A stretch of DNA of 5,632 nt from assembly GCA_938007945.1 (NCBI GenBank), contig CALLME010000055.1, positions 1 to 5,632 on the forward strand, given 5' to 3'. Of this stretch, positions 4,721 to 5,632 are shown one piece after another. Position numbers and translations under genes: made by a program. The notes under the pieces were generated by a model. The model searched no databases. It worked only from the letters and a program-made list of their open reading frames with translations, and was not told the origin of the DNA. Positions within the stretch are counted from its first letter, which is position 1; the number at the start of each line of letters is the position of its first letter. This DNA comes from an uncultured Caulobacterales bacterium. GTDB lineage: Bacteria > Pseudomonadota > Alphaproteobacteria > Caulobacterales > Maricaulaceae.

Positions 4721-5568
4721 CTCTTTTCGATACCGAGGCTCTCATTGAGCGCGTCTTCTTGCGGCATACCGATAGCGTGGAAGCCCCCGTCCACATGATG
4801 CGTTTCACCTGTGCAGGACAGACCTAAATCTGAGAGCAAATAGAGCGCGGCACCCGCCACGCCTTTGGCGTCTGTGTTGTCCTGCATAGCACTCGCCGCT
4901 TTGTTAAAACGGAACATATGACGCCCAGAGCCAATGCCTGCGGCTGCAAGCGTCTTAATCGGGCCCGCAGAAATGGCGTTGACGCGAATGCCGCGCGGGC
5001 CAAGATCCGCTGCCATGTAACGTGTGCTCGCCTCCAGCGCGGCTTTGGCTACACCCATCACGTTATAATTCGGAATAACCCGTTCCGAGCCGAGATATGT
5101 CAGCGTGACCATCGCCCCGCCCCCATTTTCTAAAGATGGCATCATTTGGCTTGCGCGGCGTCCTGCGTCGACAAAGCTATAGGCTGAAATATCTAACGCT
5201 GATTTAAACCCGTCACGCGTCGTATTATCGATAAAGCTGCCCGCAAGTTGGTCTTTGCCCGCAAAAGCAATAGCATGGACGAGGAAGTCCAACTCACCCC
5301 ATTTATCTTTGAGGCTCGCAAAAGCCGCGTCCATTTGCGCGTCATTCGTGACGTCACAATCGAGCAAAGTATCTGAACCGACGCTTTCTGCGAGCGGTTT
5401 CACACGACGCAGCAGGTTCTCACCCTGATAGGTGAAGGCCAATTCAGCGCCTTGCGCGGCGAGTTGTTGCGCTATGGCCCAAGCAATTGAGTTCTTATTC
5501 GCCACACCCATAATCAGCCCGCGCTTGCCAGCCATTAAAGTCCCTGTTGGAAAGTCAGAATTTGCCAT
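4717..5568 (-). CDS. fabI: Enoyl-[acyl-carrier-protein] reductase (NADH), FabI
   Basis: This 283-residue cytoplasmic enzyme reduces trans-2-enoyl-ACP to acyl-ACP, the last step of each elongation cycle of type II fatty acid synthesis. Diagnostic features are the FabI-type nucleotide motif GVANKNSIAWAIA (21-33), LAFTYQGE (43-50), CDVT (71-74), HAIAFAGKDQL (98-108), and the catalytic segment TYLGSERVIPNYNVMGVAKA with Y158, Y168 and K175, matching E. coli Y146, Y156 and K163. VNAISAGPIKTLAA and the C-terminal HHVDGGFHAIGM complete the family pattern at normal length. AAAGG seven bases before the ATG supports the start. At the position of E. coli Gly93 it has Ala101, as S. aureus FabI does, and the Phe203 position appears to be Gly215. 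Its stop overlaps the HNH stop on the other strand, with no terminator visible between them. Confidence 0.97.
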   Translation of the reverse strand: MANSDFPTGTLMAGKRGLIMGVANKNSIAWAIAQQLAAQGAELAFTYQGENLLRRVKPLAESVGSDTLLDCDVTNDAQMDAAFASLKDKWGELDFLVHAIAFAGKDQLAGSFIDNTTRDGFKSALDISAYSFVDAGRRASQMMPSLENGGGAMVTLTYLGSERVIPNYNVMGVAKAALEASTRYMAADLGPRGIRVNAISAGPIKTLAAAGIGSGRHMFRFNKAASAMQDNTDAKGVAGAALYLLSDLGLSCTGETHHVDGGFHAIGMPQEDALNESLGIEKS

Positions 5569-5632
5569 AATATTACCTTTGATGCCGCGCTGTGGAGCAG
5601 ATTTAGACTGTATGAATAGGTGAATTCGCCAG
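5569..5632 (-). promoter_or_regulatory. fabI 5' flank with ribosome binding site
   Basis: AAAGG on the minus strand, seven bases before the fabI ATG, is a clear ribosome binding site. I see no convincing -35/-10 pair in the remaining bases, so the promoter, or an upstream fab gene in the same transcript, lies beyond the right edge. The fabI frame stays open to that edge, but the homology-like start and the ribosome site favour the ATG at 5568. Confidence 0.6.

Overview
The window reads as an alphaproteobacterial chromosome segment of moderate GC, tentatively a marine, Hyphomonadaceae/Maricaulales-like organism. This rests on an NDUFA9-family reductase, a FabI with an alphaproteobacterial-style HAIAF segment, and several genes without strong Shine-Dalgarno sequences. 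The genus cannot be fixed from this sequence. No rRNA, tRNA, CRISPR array or insertion sequence was seen.

Layout, left to right. Minus strand, 1-3129: the 5' end of a membrane protein that runs off the left edge; a 98-residue exported protein with its own terminator; a methyltransferase-fold lipoprotein with its own terminator; and a two-gene unit in which an NDUFA9-like NAD(P)-binding protein overlaps a small P-loop kinase-like protein. Then comes a 314-base divergent intergenic region (3130-3443) rich in palindromes. Plus strand, 3444-4720: a 112-residue protein that looks like two ribbon-helix-helix units in one chain, followed after 41 bases by a 298-residue HNH endonuclease with a probable PUA/EVE-like N-terminal domain. 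Minus strand, 4717-5568: fabI, the enoyl-ACP reductase of type II fatty acid synthesis, whose stop codon overlaps the HNH stop codon in one CTAG.

The housekeeping part is ordinary. The accessory part is the RHH-HNH pair. It is visibly more A+T-rich in the HNH gene and sits between an intergenic region and the fabI stop codon. It carries candidate operators in front of both genes, and both genes appear to be translated from leaderless or nearly leaderless messages. A reasonable reading, which is inference, is a small self-regulated DNA-targeting cassette: a DNA-binding repressor plus a nuclease that may read modified DNA. That makes it the best candidate here for an undescribed defence-type system.
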